In this document: positions 1-9,347 of the stretch, in pieces
How the letters are laid out: each line of letters starts with the position of its first letter
Numbering within the stretch: position 1 is the first letter of the stretch
Origin: Stutzerimonas stutzeri
GTDB taxonomy: Bacteria; Pseudomonadota; Gammaproteobacteria; Pseudomonadales; Pseudomonadaceae
Reading direction: 5' to 3'
DNA length: 64,000 nt
NCBI RefSeq assembly: GCF_038561965.1
Contig: NZ_CP139348.1
Location: forward strand, 4,340,001-4,404,000
The notes under the pieces: model-generated
The model's database searches: none
What the model was told of the DNA's origin: nothing
Seen by the model: only the letters and a program-made list of their open reading frames with translations
Program-made: the position numbers and the translations under genes

Positions 1-1078
1 TGCCGAAGAGTTCCTCAAGACTACCGGCATCGGCGACACCGTATTCGTTGGCCCGGAGCCTGAGTTCTTCATCTTCGACCAGGTCAAGTTCAAGTCCGAC
101 ATCTCCGGCTCGATGTTCAAGATCTACTCCGAGCAGGGCTCCTGGATGACCGACCAGGACGTCGAAGGCGGCAACAAGGGCCACCGCCCGGCCGTCAAGG
201 GTGGCTACTTCCCGGTTCCGCCGTGCGACCACGACCACGAAATCCGTACGGCCATGTGCAACGCCATGGAAGATATGGGCTTGGTCGTCGAAGTACACCA
301 CCACGAAGTCGCTACTGCCGGCCAGAACGAAATCGGTGTGAAGTTCAACACCCTGGTCAACAAGGCTGACGAAGTTCAAACCCTGAAGTACTGCGTACAC
401 AACGTGGCCGACGCCTATGGCAAGACCGCGACCTTCATGCCGAAGCCGCTGTATGGCGACAACGGTTCAGGTATGCACGTACACATGTCCATCTCCAAAG
501 ATGGCAAGAACACCTTCGCTGGCGAAGGCTATGCCGGCCTGTCCGAAACCGCCCTGTACTTCATTGGCGGCATCATCAAGCACGGCAAGGCACTGAACGG
601 CTTCACCAACCCGGCTACCAACTCCTACAAGCGTCTGGTTCCAGGCTTCGAAGCACCGGTCATGCTGGCCTACTCGGCCCGCAACCGCTCCGCCTCGATC
701 CGCATTCCGTACGTTTCCAGCCCGAAAGCCCGTCGTATCGAAGCGCGCTTCCCGGACCCGGCTGCCAACCCGTACCTGTGCTTCGCCGCACTGCTGATGG
801 CTGGCCTGGACGGCATCCAGAACAAGATTCACCCTGGCGATGCCGCTGACAAGAACCTGTACGATCTGCCGCCGGAAGAAGGCAAGCTGATCCCGCAGGT
901 TTGCGGCAGCCTGAAGGAAGCCCTGGAAGAGCTGGACAAGGGCCGTGCGTTCCTGACCAAGGGCGGCGTGTTCTCCGATGACTTCATCGATGCCTACCTC
1001 GAGCTGAAAGCGGAAGAAGAGATCAAGGTGCGCACCTTCGTGCACCCACTGGAATACGACCTGTACTACAGCGTCTGA
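1..1078 (+). CDS. glnA: Glutamine synthetase type I, 3' part (5' end outside window)
   Basis: Glutamine synthetase joins ammonia to glutamate using ATP and is the central enzyme of ammonia assimilation. The reading frame is open from base 2 and shows 358 residues, about three quarters of the usual 469. The family signatures VGPEPEFFIFD, NGSGMHVHMS, NPATNSYKRLVPGFEAP and RIPYVSSPKARRIEARFPDP are present. The tyrosine of NLYDLPPEE (codon 860-862) matches the adenylylation site (Tyr397 in E. coli), so activity is probably controlled by GlnE. The ntrBC pair lies 1.5 kb downstream and fits joint nitrogen control. The promoter is not in the window. Confidence 0.98.
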   Translation, partial: AEEFLKTTGIGDTVFVGPEPEFFIFDQVKFKSDISGSMFKIYSEQGSWMTDQDVEGGNKGHRPAVKGGYFPVPPCDHDHEIRTAMCNAMEDMGLVVEVHHHEVATAGQNEIGVKFNTLVNKADEVQTLKYCVHNVADAYGKTATFMPKPLYGDNGSGMHVHMSISKDGKNTFAGEGYAGLSETALYFIGGIIKHGKALNGFTNPATNSYKRLVPGFEAPVMLAYSARNRSASIRIPYVSSPKARRIEARFPDPAANPYLCFAALLMAGLDGIQNKIHPGDAADKNLYDLPPEEGKLIPQVCGSLKEALEELDKGRAFLTKGGVFSDDFIDAYLELKAEEEIKVRTFVHPLEYDLYYSV

Positions 1079-1095
1079 TCCAGCTCACGTGACAG

Positions 1096-1125
1096 GAAGG
1101 CCACCCTCGGGTGGCCTTCTTCGTT
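1096..1125 (+). terminator. Intrinsic terminator after glnA
   Basis: A perfect 10-bp stem (1096-1105 with 1110-1119) closes a 4-base loop and is followed by a short T-rich stretch. It begins 18 bases after the glnA stop and separates glnA from the DUF4124 genes. Confidence 0.85.
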
Positions 1126-1242
1126 TCTGCGAGCCGATACTGATTCGCGCAGCTTGTCACGCCTCGCAAATCCCGCCGATCGGACTTGCCTGCACGCCGA
1201 TGCAGTGCAAGGCTTCGGCAGTCCAACTCCGCGGAGTCTCCC

Positions 1243-1797
1243 ATGCGTAGCGCACTGCTCAGCCTGCTATTGATCCTCAGCCTTCCGGCCTTCGCCGAGA
1301 TCTACAAATACACCGATGCGCAAGGCAATACGGTATTCACCAATCAGCCGCCGGAAGGCGTGCAGGCCGATACCGTAGACCTGCCGCCGGCCAACACCGT
1401 GAATATCCGCACCCCCGAGCCGCCACCGCCGCTGCCGGACCGCCAACAGGCGCAGCAAGCGCCCTACCAGTCCCTGATGCTGAGCGGCATTCCGGATGCC
1501 GAGGCCCTGCGCGCCAACAACGGCACCTTCGTCGTCAGCGCCGTACTGGAACCGTCGCTGCAACGAGGACATACCCTGCGTTTTTTGCTCGACGGCATCC
1601 CCCAAGCCGCGCCCAGCCAGGCGACGTCACTGCAACTGAACAACATCGAGCGCGGCGACCATCGCCTGCAGGTCGAGGTGCTCAGCGGTGAACGAGTGAT
1701 CCAGCGCAGCGAGGCTGTGCCTTTCACCGTGCAGCGGGTGAATACGTCCAGCCCCGCGCTGCGTCCGCCGCCACCCAAGCCCAAGCCGGCGCCTTGA
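1243..1797 (+). CDS. Secreted DUF4124 domain protein
   Basis: A 184-residue exported protein. Residues 1-18 form a signal peptide ending in PAFA, followed at once by the DUF4124 signature EIYKYTDAQGNTVFTNQPP. The middle is proline-rich, then comes a beta-rich region resembling part of the next protein, and a proline/lysine-rich tail. The ATG at 1243 is chosen over the upstream start at 1186 because it puts the signal peptide at the N-terminus and has GGAG about 8 bases upstream. The following gene is a paralogue. DUF4124 proteins are common periplasmic proteins of unknown biochemical role, so I assign no function. Confidence 0.88.
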   Translation: MRSALLSLLLILSLPAFAEIYKYTDAQGNTVFTNQPPEGVQADTVDLPPANTVNIRTPEPPPPLPDRQQAQQAPYQSLMLSGIPDAEALRANNGTFVVSAVLEPSLQRGHTLRFLLDGIPQAAPSQATSLQLNNIERGDHRLQVEVLSGERVIQRSEAVPFTVQRVNTSSPALRPPPPKPKPAP

Positions 1798-1799
1798 GC

Positions 1800-2423
1800 A
1801 TGCTCCGACAAGCGCTCGCTGCCCTCCTGCTGGCAGCCGCCGTACCCGTATCCGCTGCCGTCTACAGCTATACCGACGCCGACGGCAATCGGATCTTCAC
1901 CGATCGCCCGGCCGGCCAGACGGTCGAAGAGATACGCCTGAAATCGTCCAACAGCATGCCCCCACCAGCGGCGCCTGCTCAGCGTGCCGCTCAGCCCGTG
2001 ACGCCCAAGGCGGCGGTTGTCAGCTATCAGCTGCGCATCCTCGTCCCTGCAGCCGATGCGGCGATCCGCAACAATGCCGGCTCGGTCAGCGTGGCTGTGC
2101 AGGCGGAGCCTGCATTGCAACCGGGCCACGCCTATCAGGTGCTGCTCGACGGGCAGCCGTTCGGCGCACCGGGTGAGCAGACGACCTTCGAACTGAGCAA
2201 CGTCGATCGCGGCACCCATCAACTGGCGGTCGCGGTGGTAGATGAAGACGAACGAGTCCTGCAACGCACCGAGAACCAGCCCTTCCACCTGATTCGCACC
2301 TCGCTGGCTCAGCGGCGCATGGTCAACCCGTGCAAGAAAGCCGATTACGGCGTGCGGCCGGAATGCCCGCTCAAGGACAAGCCAGTAGAAAAACGCGACA
2401 TTCCCTTCGTGCCCTTTCTATGA
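1800..2423 (+). CDS. Secreted DUF4124 domain protein, paralogue of the preceding gene
   Basis: A 207-residue protein with a signal peptide (about residues 1-20) followed by AVYSYTDADGNRIFTDRP, the DUF4124 signature. Its C-terminal half repeats themes of the neighbour (PSLQRGHTLRFLLDG there, PALQPGHAYQVLLDG here; NIERGDHRLQVEV against NVDRGTHQLAVAV), so the two arose by tandem duplication. The ATG at 1800 lies 3 bases after the previous stop; a TTG at 1794 overlapping that stop is the alternative. No clear ribosome site is visible, which fits translational coupling. Function is unknown. Confidence 0.87.
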   Translation: MLRQALAALLLAAAVPVSAAVYSYTDADGNRIFTDRPAGQTVEEIRLKSSNSMPPPAAPAQRAAQPVTPKAAVVSYQLRILVPAADAAIRNNAGSVSVAVQAEPALQPGHAYQVLLDGQPFGAPGEQTTFELSNVDRGTHQLAVAVVDEDERVLQRTENQPFHLIRTSLAQRRMVNPCKKADYGVRPECPLKDKPVEKRDIPFVPFL

Positions 2424-2431
2424 TCACTGGA

Positions 2432-2448
2432 TGCACCTGTTTGGTGCA
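2432..2448. promoter_or_regulatory. NtrC binding site upstream of ntrBC
   Basis: TGCACC, five bases, GGTGCA: a perfect dyad identical to the classical NtrC enhancer consensus. It lies about 110 bp upstream of the sigma-54-type promoter at 2544-2559, a normal distance for an enhancer that works by DNA looping. It implies control of ntrBC by its own product. Binding is inferred, not shown. Confidence 0.8.
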
Positions 2449-2471
2449 CCCAGCAAGTGAACCTGCCTCTG

Positions 2472-2488
2472 TTCACCAAATTGGGTCA
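2472..2488. promoter_or_regulatory. Possible second, weaker NtrC site
   Basis: TTCACC, five bases, GGGTCA matches 9 of 12 consensus positions. It is spaced 40 bp (about four helical turns) from the perfect site at 2432, the phasing expected for cooperative NtrC dimers. The match is weak enough to be chance. Confidence 0.4.
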
Positions 2489-2543
2489 CCGGACAGCCCG
2501 TAGGGCTGCAGCATCACGCCGATCCGCGCCGCAATGGCGCGCT

Positions 2544-2559
2544 TGGTTTGGTTCTTGCA
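2544..2559 (+). promoter_or_regulatory. Sigma-54 (RpoN) promoter of ntrBC
   Basis: TGGTTTGGTTCTTGCA carries the invariant GG and GC doublets at the required spacing and the consensus TTGCA at -12. The predicted start is near 2570, leaving a short leader before the ntrB ATG at 2593. Together with the NtrC box upstream it forms a standard nitrogen-regulated enhancer-promoter pair. Confidence 0.75.
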
Positions 2560-2592
2560 TTTCCTGCCAGAACTTCCGGACGCAGACCAGTC

Positions 2593-3671
2593 ATGATCAA
2601 CGAAGCCCTGCAACGCCTGCTGATCGAGAATCTGACCACCGCGACGCTGTTGCTCAATTCGCGCTTGCGCCTGGAATACATGAACCCGGCGGCCGAAATG
2701 CTGCTCGCCGTCAGCGGCCAGCGCAGCCACGGCCAGTTCATCAGCGAACTGTTCACCGAGTCGTCGGAAGCCCTGGCCGCACTGCGCCAGGCGGTTGAAG
2801 AAGCTCACCCGTTCACCAAGCGCGAAGCGACTTTGACTTCGGCCACCGGCCAGACGCTGACCGTGGATTACGCCGTGACCCCGGTACTGACCCGCCAGGA
2901 AACCATGCTCTTGCTGGAGGTGTTGCCGCGCGACCGACTGCTGCGTATCACCAAGGAAGAGGCGCAGCTGTCCAAGCAGGAAACCACCAAGATGCTGGTG
3001 CGCGGCCTGGCCCACGAGATCAAGAATCCACTGGGTGGCATCCGTGGCGCCGCGCAGCTGCTGGCCCGCGAGCTGCCCGAGGAGCACCTGAAGGACTACA
3101 CCGAAGTCATCATTGAAGAGGCCGACCGCCTGCGCAATCTGGTCGACCGCATGCTCGGCTCGAACAAGCTGCCGTCGCTGGCGATGACCAACATCCATGA
3201 AGTGCTCGAACACGTCGCCAGCCTGATCGAAGCGGAATGCCAGGGCAGCATCATTTTGGTGCGCGACTACGACCCGAGCATTCCCGAGGTCCTGATGGAC
3301 CGTGAACAGATGATCCAGGCCGTGCTCAATATCATGCGCAACGCCATGCAGGCGCTCGCCGGGCAGAACGATCTCGGCCTCGGCCGCCTCACCCTGCGCA
3401 CCCGCACGCTGCGCCAGTTCACCATCGGCCATATCCGTCATCGCCTGGTGACGCGCATCGAGATCATCGACAACGGCCCCGGCATTCCCGCCGAGCTGCA
3501 GAACACGCTCTTCTACCCGATGGTCAGCGGTCGCCCGGACGGAACCGGGCTGGGCCTCGCCATCACTCAGAACATCATCAGTCAGCACCAGGGGCTGATC
3601 GAGTGCGAGAGCCACCCTGGCCATACCGTCTTCTCGATCTTCCTACCGCTGGAACAAGGAGCCACATCAGC

Positions 3672-3675
<4 letters not shown>
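2593..3675 (+). CDS. glnL: Nitrogen regulation sensor kinase NtrB (NRII)
   Basis: NtrB phosphorylates NtrC under nitrogen limitation and dephosphorylates it when PII binds. The protein has 360 residues, normal for the family. The N-terminal PAS region spans about residues 10-115. The H-box VRGLAHEIKNPLGGIRGAAQ carries the phosphorylated His141. The ATPase domain shows NIMRNAMQAL (N box), IIDNGPGIP (G1) and DGTGLGLAI (G2). No membrane segment is present, as expected for a cytosolic sensor. The ATG at 2593 gives the standard MINEAL start; an upstream in-frame start at 2548 would precede the predicted transcription start. The stop overlaps ntrC by 4 bases. Confidence 0.97.
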
Positions 3676-5108
<1,433 letters not shown>

Positions 5109-5135
5109 CGACTACGGCTGAAATCAAAAAAGAGT

Positions 5136-5170
5136 AACGACGAACCCCGCAGCTGGCGGGGTTCGTCGTT
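5136..5170. terminator. Bidirectional terminator between ntrC and the minus-strand gene
   Basis: A perfect 15-bp inverted repeat (5136-5150 with 5156-5170) with a 5-base loop sits between convergent genes. T-tract quality is modest on both strands, but the stem is long and the position is right for both. Confidence 0.8.
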
Positions 5171-5193
5171 TCCGGCGCAGCGCGCCGTTCAGG

Positions 5194-5589
5194 TCACGGA
5201 CGCTTGGCCGCCGCCACCTGTACCTGGATATGCCAGCCACCGTCGCGACGTTCACCATGCCATTGCCCTTGCAGCGGCCGCGCCGCAACCAGATGCAGAA
5301 GCAGGCCCTTCTCGGTCTGCTGCACGCGCCAGGCTACCGGCATCCCTTCCACTCGCAGCTGGCCTGACTGCGCCGTACCCTGCGCCTGAAACAGCAGCGC
5401 GAAGGCGCCCACGAGGTGCTCGTCATACACCTCGGGCTCGCGATCGAACTGCAACGAAAGTCCCTGCGGCTGCGCCTCCACCGCTTCGAGCTGGACCGGC
5501 CCCGGCGCGGTTAGACGTCCGATCATCAGTCCGACCAGCAGCCCGATCAGCACCAGCGAACCGAAAAACCGTCTGCGTATGTGCGGCAT
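5194..5589 (-). CDS. Hypothetical membrane-anchored protein
   Basis: A 131-residue protein with a basic start (MPHIRRRFFG), one membrane segment at about residues 9-27, and a C-terminal region rich in beta-type sequence (VQLEAVEAQPQGLSLQF, GWHIQVQVAAAK) that probably faces the periplasm. The start at 5589 is preferred to one 18 codons earlier because GGAG lies about 10 bases upstream and the membrane helix follows at once. The gene is divergent from trmL with about 50 bases between starts. I do not recognise a family. Confidence 0.7.
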   Translation of the reverse strand: MPHIRRRFFGSLVLIGLLVGLMIGRLTAPGPVQLEAVEAQPQGLSLQFDREPEVYDEHLVGAFALLFQAQGTAQSGQLRVEGMPVAWRVQQTEKGLLLHLVAARPLQGQWHGERRDGGWHIQVQVAAAKRP

Positions 5590-5641
5590 CGGGTCCTGCT
5601 CCCCGGTAGAATGCCGCCGGTCTTCAACCTCGGTGCTGCGC

Positions 5642-6124
5642 ATGTTTCACGTGATCCTGTTCCAACCGGAAATTCCGCCCAATACCGGCAACATTATCAG
5701 GCTCTGCGCCAATACCGGCTGTCACCTGCATCTGATCGAGCCGCTCGGCTACGAGCTGGACGACAAGCGCCTGCGCCGCGCCGGCCTCGACTACCACGAG
5801 TACGCCACGCTGGAGCGCCACGCCGACCTGCCCAGCTGCCTGGAGCGGATCGGTATCGACGCCGCGAACCCCGAAGGCCCGCGACTGTTCGCCTTTACCA
5901 CCAAAGGCTCGCAGCCCTTTCACGAAGTACGCTATCGCCGCGGCGATGCACTGCTGTTCGGCCCGGAGAGCCGTGGACTGCCGCCGGAGATTCGCGACGA
6001 CCTGCCCAACGAGCAACGCCTGCGCCTGCCGATGCGGCCCGATAGCCGCAGTCTGAACCTGTCCAACACGGTCGCTATCGCCGTGTATGAGGCCTGGCGC
6101 CAGCACAGCTTCGCCATGGAGTGA
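5642..6124 (+). CDS. trmL: tRNA (cytidine(34)-2'-O)-methyltransferase
   Basis: TrmL methylates the ribose of the wobble base of two leucine tRNAs using S-adenosylmethionine. The 160-residue length is typical. SPOUT knot features are present: NTGNIIRLCANTG near the start (motif 1), LLFGPESRGLP (motif 2) and LRLPMRPDSRSLNLSNTVAIAVYE (motif 3, residues about 127-150). The ATG at 5642 gives the canonical start MFHVILFQPEIPPNTGN. Confidence 0.96.
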   Translation: MFHVILFQPEIPPNTGNIIRLCANTGCHLHLIEPLGYELDDKRLRRAGLDYHEYATLERHADLPSCLERIGIDAANPEGPRLFAFTTKGSQPFHEVRYRRGDALLFGPESRGLPPEIRDDLPNEQRLRLPMRPDSRSLNLSNTVAIAVYEAWRQHSFAME

Positions 6125-6214
6125 GCCGCACAACCTTGTGACAAAGCGCCCGGAACAATCCGGTTTGGTCCCCGTCGTAAACAGACAAGCTCCCTCGGCA
6201 GCAGGAGAAACGAC

Positions 6215-8587
6215 GTGTCCCAGACCAAGTTCAGGCCGTACCACGCGCCAGCCGGCGGCTGGGGTTCGGCCTATTCCGTAGCCAACATTCTTCTGCGTGA
6301 GCGGGTCTCACCCGCCGGCATCGCGCTGCTGCTCAAGCAAAACAAGCCCATCGAGGGCTTCGCCTGCGTCAGTTGTGCCTGGGCCAAACCGCATCCGTCG
6401 AAGCCACTGTCCTTCTGTGAGAACGGCGCCAAGGCCACGGCCTGGGAAAATACGTCGCTGCGCTGCGGACCGGAGTTTTTCGCCAAACACAGCGTCAGCG
6501 AATTGCTCAACTGGAGCGATTTCGACCTTGAGCAACAGGGCCGGCTGACCCATCCGCTGCGCTATGACGCGGCCAGCGATCACTACAAGCCGATCAGCTG
6601 GGACGAAGCCTTCGCCGAGATCGGCGCCGAGCTCAAGGCCATGGCCGACCCCAACCAGGTGGTGTTCTACATGTCCGGCCGCGCCGCGCTGGAAACGGCC
6701 TACATGTATGCCGTGCTGGCGCGGATGTACGGCACCAACAACCTGCCGGACAGTTCCAACATGTGCCACGAAAGCACGTCGGTGGCACTGCCGGAAAGCA
6801 TTGGCGTGCCCGTCGCCACCGTCACCCTGAATGACTTCAAGCACACCGACGGACTGTTCTTCTTTGGCCAGAACACCGGCACCTCCAGCCCGCGAATGCT
6901 GCATCAGCTGCAGGAAGCCCGCGAGCGCGGCGCGCAGATCGTCACCTTCAACCCGCTGCGCGAGCGAGGGTTGGAACGCTTCGTCAATCCGCAGTCGCCG
7001 CGGGAAATGCTCACGCCGGACAGCACCATAGTCAGCACCCAGTATCACCAGCTGGCCATCGGCGGCGACATGGCAGCCATCGCCGGGATGTGCAAGGCGT
7101 TGTTCGCCATGGACGATCAGGCCGTTGCAGAAGGCCGCAAGCGCGTTCTCGACATGGCGTTCATCGAGCAGCACACCCATGGTTTCGAAGCTTTCGAACA
7201 GCGCATCCGCAGTTACAGCTGGGCGCATCTGGAACGCCGCTCGGGCTTGAGCCGCACCGCTATCGAGGCTGCCGCGACCGTCTACGCCAGCTGTGAACGG
7301 GTGATCGCGCCTTACGGCATGGGCCTGACCCAGCACCGCTACGGCGTGCAGACCATCCAGATGCTGGTCAATCTGCTGCTGTTGCGCGGCAATATCGGCA
7401 AGGAAGGCGCGGGCATCCTGCCGGTGCGCGGCCACTCCAATGTGCAGGGACAGCGTACCGTGGGCATCACCGAAAAGGCCGCGAAGGTGCCGGCGGACAA
7501 CCTGCGCCGGCAGTTCGGCTTCGAGCCGCCGAGCGAGGACGGGGTGAATACCGTCGAGGCCTGCGAAGGCATTCTCGACGGCAGCATTCGTGGCTTTATC
7601 GGCCTGGGCGGCAACTTTGTCCGCGCCATTCCCGACACGCTGCAGATGGAGCCGGCCTGGCGCAAGCTGCGGCTGTCGGTGCAGGTCTCGACCAAGCTCA
7701 ACCGCAACCACCTGGTCACGGGCGAGGTGTCTTACATCCTACCGTGCCTGGGCCGCACCGAGATTGACCGCCAGGCCAGCGGCGAGCAGCGCCACACCAC
7801 GGAGGACAGCACCGGCTGCATCCGCGCCTGGCGTGGCGCTGCTGAACCGGCGGGCGACCTGCTGCTGTCGGAGCCGGCGATCATCGCGCGTCTGGCCAAG
7901 GTCACCGTGGCAGCCAACCCGCGACTCGACTGGGACGCCTGGGTCGCGGATTACAGCCTGATACGCGAAGCCATTGCCGAGAGCTACCCGGAGATCTTCC
8001 ACGACTTCAATGTACGGATGATGGAGCCCGGCGGCTTCCACCGCCCGCTCGGCACCAGTGAGCGGCGCTGGGATACCGAGTCGGGCAAGGCCAACTTCAT
8101 CAACCCGCCGTCGTTGTCCGCCGACCCGGATACCGAAGAAGGTGGGCACGAGCGGCACGACGTGCTGCAGATGATGACGCTGCGCAGCAATGACCAGTTC
8201 AACACCACGGTCTATGGCTACGATGACCGCTTCCGCGGCATTCACGGCACCCGCGCAGTGATCTTTATGAACCGCAACGACATCGTCCGCCTGGGCCTGG
8301 CCGAAGGTGACCGGATCGAGGCAATCACCGTGGTTGACGACGGTGTACACCGGGCGGTCGGCCCGCTGCGAGTGACGCCCTATGACATTCCCGAGGGCTG
8401 CTGCGCCGGCTACTACCCCGAGTGCAATGCACTACTGCCGGTCTGGCACCACGCCGAACGCAGCAAGGTTCCGGCGGCGAAATCCATCCCCATCAGGCTG
8501 CGCAAGCTGATTGCCGCCGCGGCAGCCGGCGATGTGCCGCGCCAGCCCAGCCGCCCGAAACGCAGTGGGGAGCCAGGCCCGGCCTGA
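6215..8587 (+). CDS. YdeP/FdhF-like molybdopterin oxidoreductase
   Basis: A 790-residue member of the molybdopterin oxidoreductase superfamily, of the YdeP type (formate-dehydrogenase-alpha-like, substrate unproven). Cys184 in NMCHESTSVA sits where formate dehydrogenases carry the Cys/Sec ligand of molybdenum. Near the N-terminus Cys51, Cys54, Cys68 and Cys84 could bind an iron-sulfur cluster, but their spacing is not the classical C-x2-C-x3-C. Guanine-dinucleotide cofactor binding regions follow (GMGLTQHRYGVQ, RGHSNVQGQRTVGI), and a C-terminal barrel lies from about residue 650. There is no Tat signal, so it is cytoplasmic. GTG start with GGAG 8 bases upstream. FdhD, encoded at 31.9 kb, could sulfurate its cofactor. 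Confidence 0.9.
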   Translation: MSQTKFRPYHAPAGGWGSAYSVANILLRERVSPAGIALLLKQNKPIEGFACVSCAWAKPHPSKPLSFCENGAKATAWENTSLRCGPEFFAKHSVSELLNWSDFDLEQQGRLTHPLRYDAASDHYKPISWDEAFAEIGAELKAMADPNQVVFYMSGRAALETAYMYAVLARMYGTNNLPDSSNMCHESTSVALPESIGVPVATVTLNDFKHTDGLFFFGQNTGTSSPRMLHQLQEARERGAQIVTFNPLRERGLERFVNPQSPREMLTPDSTIVSTQYHQLAIGGDMAAIAGMCKALFAMDDQAVAEGRKRVLDMAFIEQHTHGFEAFEQRIRSYSWAHLERRSGLSRTAIEAAATVYASCERVIAPYGMGLTQHRYGVQTIQMLVNLLLLRGNIGKEGAGILPVRGHSNVQGQRTVGITEKAAKVPADNLRRQFGFEPPSEDGVNTVEACEGILDGSIRGFIGLGGNFVRAIPDTLQMEPAWRKLRLSVQVSTKLNRNHLVTGEVSYILPCLGRTEIDRQASGEQRHTTEDSTGCIRAWRGAAEPAGDLLLSEPAIIARLAKVTVAANPRLDWDAWVADYSLIREAIAESYPEIFHDFNVRMMEPGGFHRPLGTSERRWDTESGKANFINPPSLSADPDTEEGGHERHDVLQMMTLRSNDQFNTTVYGYDDRFRGIHGTRAVIFMNRNDIVRLGLAEGDRIEAITVVDDGVHRAVGPLRVTPYDIPEGCCAGYYPECNALLPVWHHAERSKVPAAKSIPIRLRKLIAAAAAGDVPRQPSRPKRSGEPGPA

Positions 8588-8600
8588 GCGACCATCTATT

Positions 8601-8670
8601 GGGGGGCCGCTGCCGAACGGCTGTCGATGAACCTTATCGACAGCCGTTGAAAAGCCGGCAGCGGTCCCCC
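8601..8670. repeat. Nested 70-bp inverted repeat between ydeP-like gene and hslV
   Basis: The outer arms (8601-8615 and 8656-8670) pair over 15 bp with one G-T wobble. The inner arms (8616-8628 and 8636-8648) pair over 13 bp perfectly around a 7-base loop. The whole could form a long interrupted hairpin starting 14 bases after the ydeP-like stop, so it may end that transcript, although no T-run follows. The right side overlaps the heat-shock promoter of hslV. Confidence 0.85.
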
Positions 8671-8674
8671 ATAT
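8646..8674 (+). promoter_or_regulatory. Sigma-32 heat-shock promoter of hslVU
   Basis: GTTGAAA at 8646-8652, 14 bases, then CCCCATAT at 8667-8674. This matches the sigma-32 consensus CTTGAAA/CCCCATNT at all but one conserved position, with a normal spacer. hslVU is a well-known sigma-32 target. The predicted start is near 8682, about 40 bases upstream of hslV. The elements lie in the right half of the inverted repeat. Confidence 0.72.
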
Positions 8675-8720
8675 CAACCGCATTCGGGCATTCATCGCCC
8701 CGCAGTGTGGAGATTTTCCT

Positions 8721-9257
8721 TTGACCACCATCGTTTCAGTACGCCGCAACGGCAAAGTCGTCATGGGCGGCGACGGCCAGGTTTCCCTGGGCAATACCGT
8801 CATGAAGGGCAATGCCAAGAAAGTGCGCCGCCTCTATCACGGCCAGGTTCTGGCCGGTTTCGCCGGCGCCACCGCTGATGCCTTCACCCTCTTCGAGCGC
8901 TTCGAAGGGCAGCTGGAGAAGCATCAGGGGCATCTGGTCCGCGCCGCCGTCGAGCTGGCCAAGGACTGGCGTACCGACCGTTCGCTGAGTCGCCTGGAAG
9001 CCATGCTGGCGGTTGCCAACAAGGACGCGTCGCTGATCATCACCGGTAACGGCGATGTGGTGCAGCCCGAGGACGACCTGATCGCCATGGGCTCCGGCGG
9101 CGGCTTCGCCCAGGCCGCGGCCAAGGCCCTGCTGCTCAAGGCCGGCGCCGATATGTCGGCCCAGGAAATCGCCGAGACGGCGCTGAACATCGCCGGCAGC
9201 ATCTGCGTGTTCACCAACCAGAATCTGACCATAGAGGAGCTGGACAGCGCGATCTGA
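8721..9257 (+). CDS. hslV: HslV, peptidase subunit of the HslUV protease
   Basis: HslV is a threonine protease that forms a double six-membered ring and degrades unfolded proteins fed by HslU. It has 178 residues. After removal of the start residue, Thr2 of TTIVSVRRNGKVVMGGDGQ is the catalytic nucleophile; the conserved GNTVMKGNAKKVRRL and MGSGGGFAQAAAKAL follow. The start codon is TTG, with GGAG 9 bases upstream. No other start would leave threonine at the mature N-terminus. It forms an operon with hslU, 90 bases apart. Confidence 0.97.
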   Translation: MTTIVSVRRNGKVVMGGDGQVSLGNTVMKGNAKKVRRLYHGQVLAGFAGATADAFTLFERFEGQLEKHQGHLVRAAVELAKDWRTDRSLSRLEAMLAVANKDASLIITGNGDVVQPEDDLIAMGSGGGFAQAAAKALLLKAGADMSAQEIAETALNIAGSICVFTNQNLTIEELDSAI

Positions 9258-9347
9258 CAGGCCGATGGAAAACCAGCTGCGTTGCCTCGCCTAGGTTTTT
9301 CAAGCTGCCTGTTTGTACCCCGTCCAGCCTTCCGGAGTAACGAAACA

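Noticed and set aside
2473..3624. 383-codon open frame on the minus strand over ntrB
   Set aside because: It lies opposite the well-supported ntrB gene. In G+C-rich DNA the complementary frame is often free of stops. Its product shows no domain.
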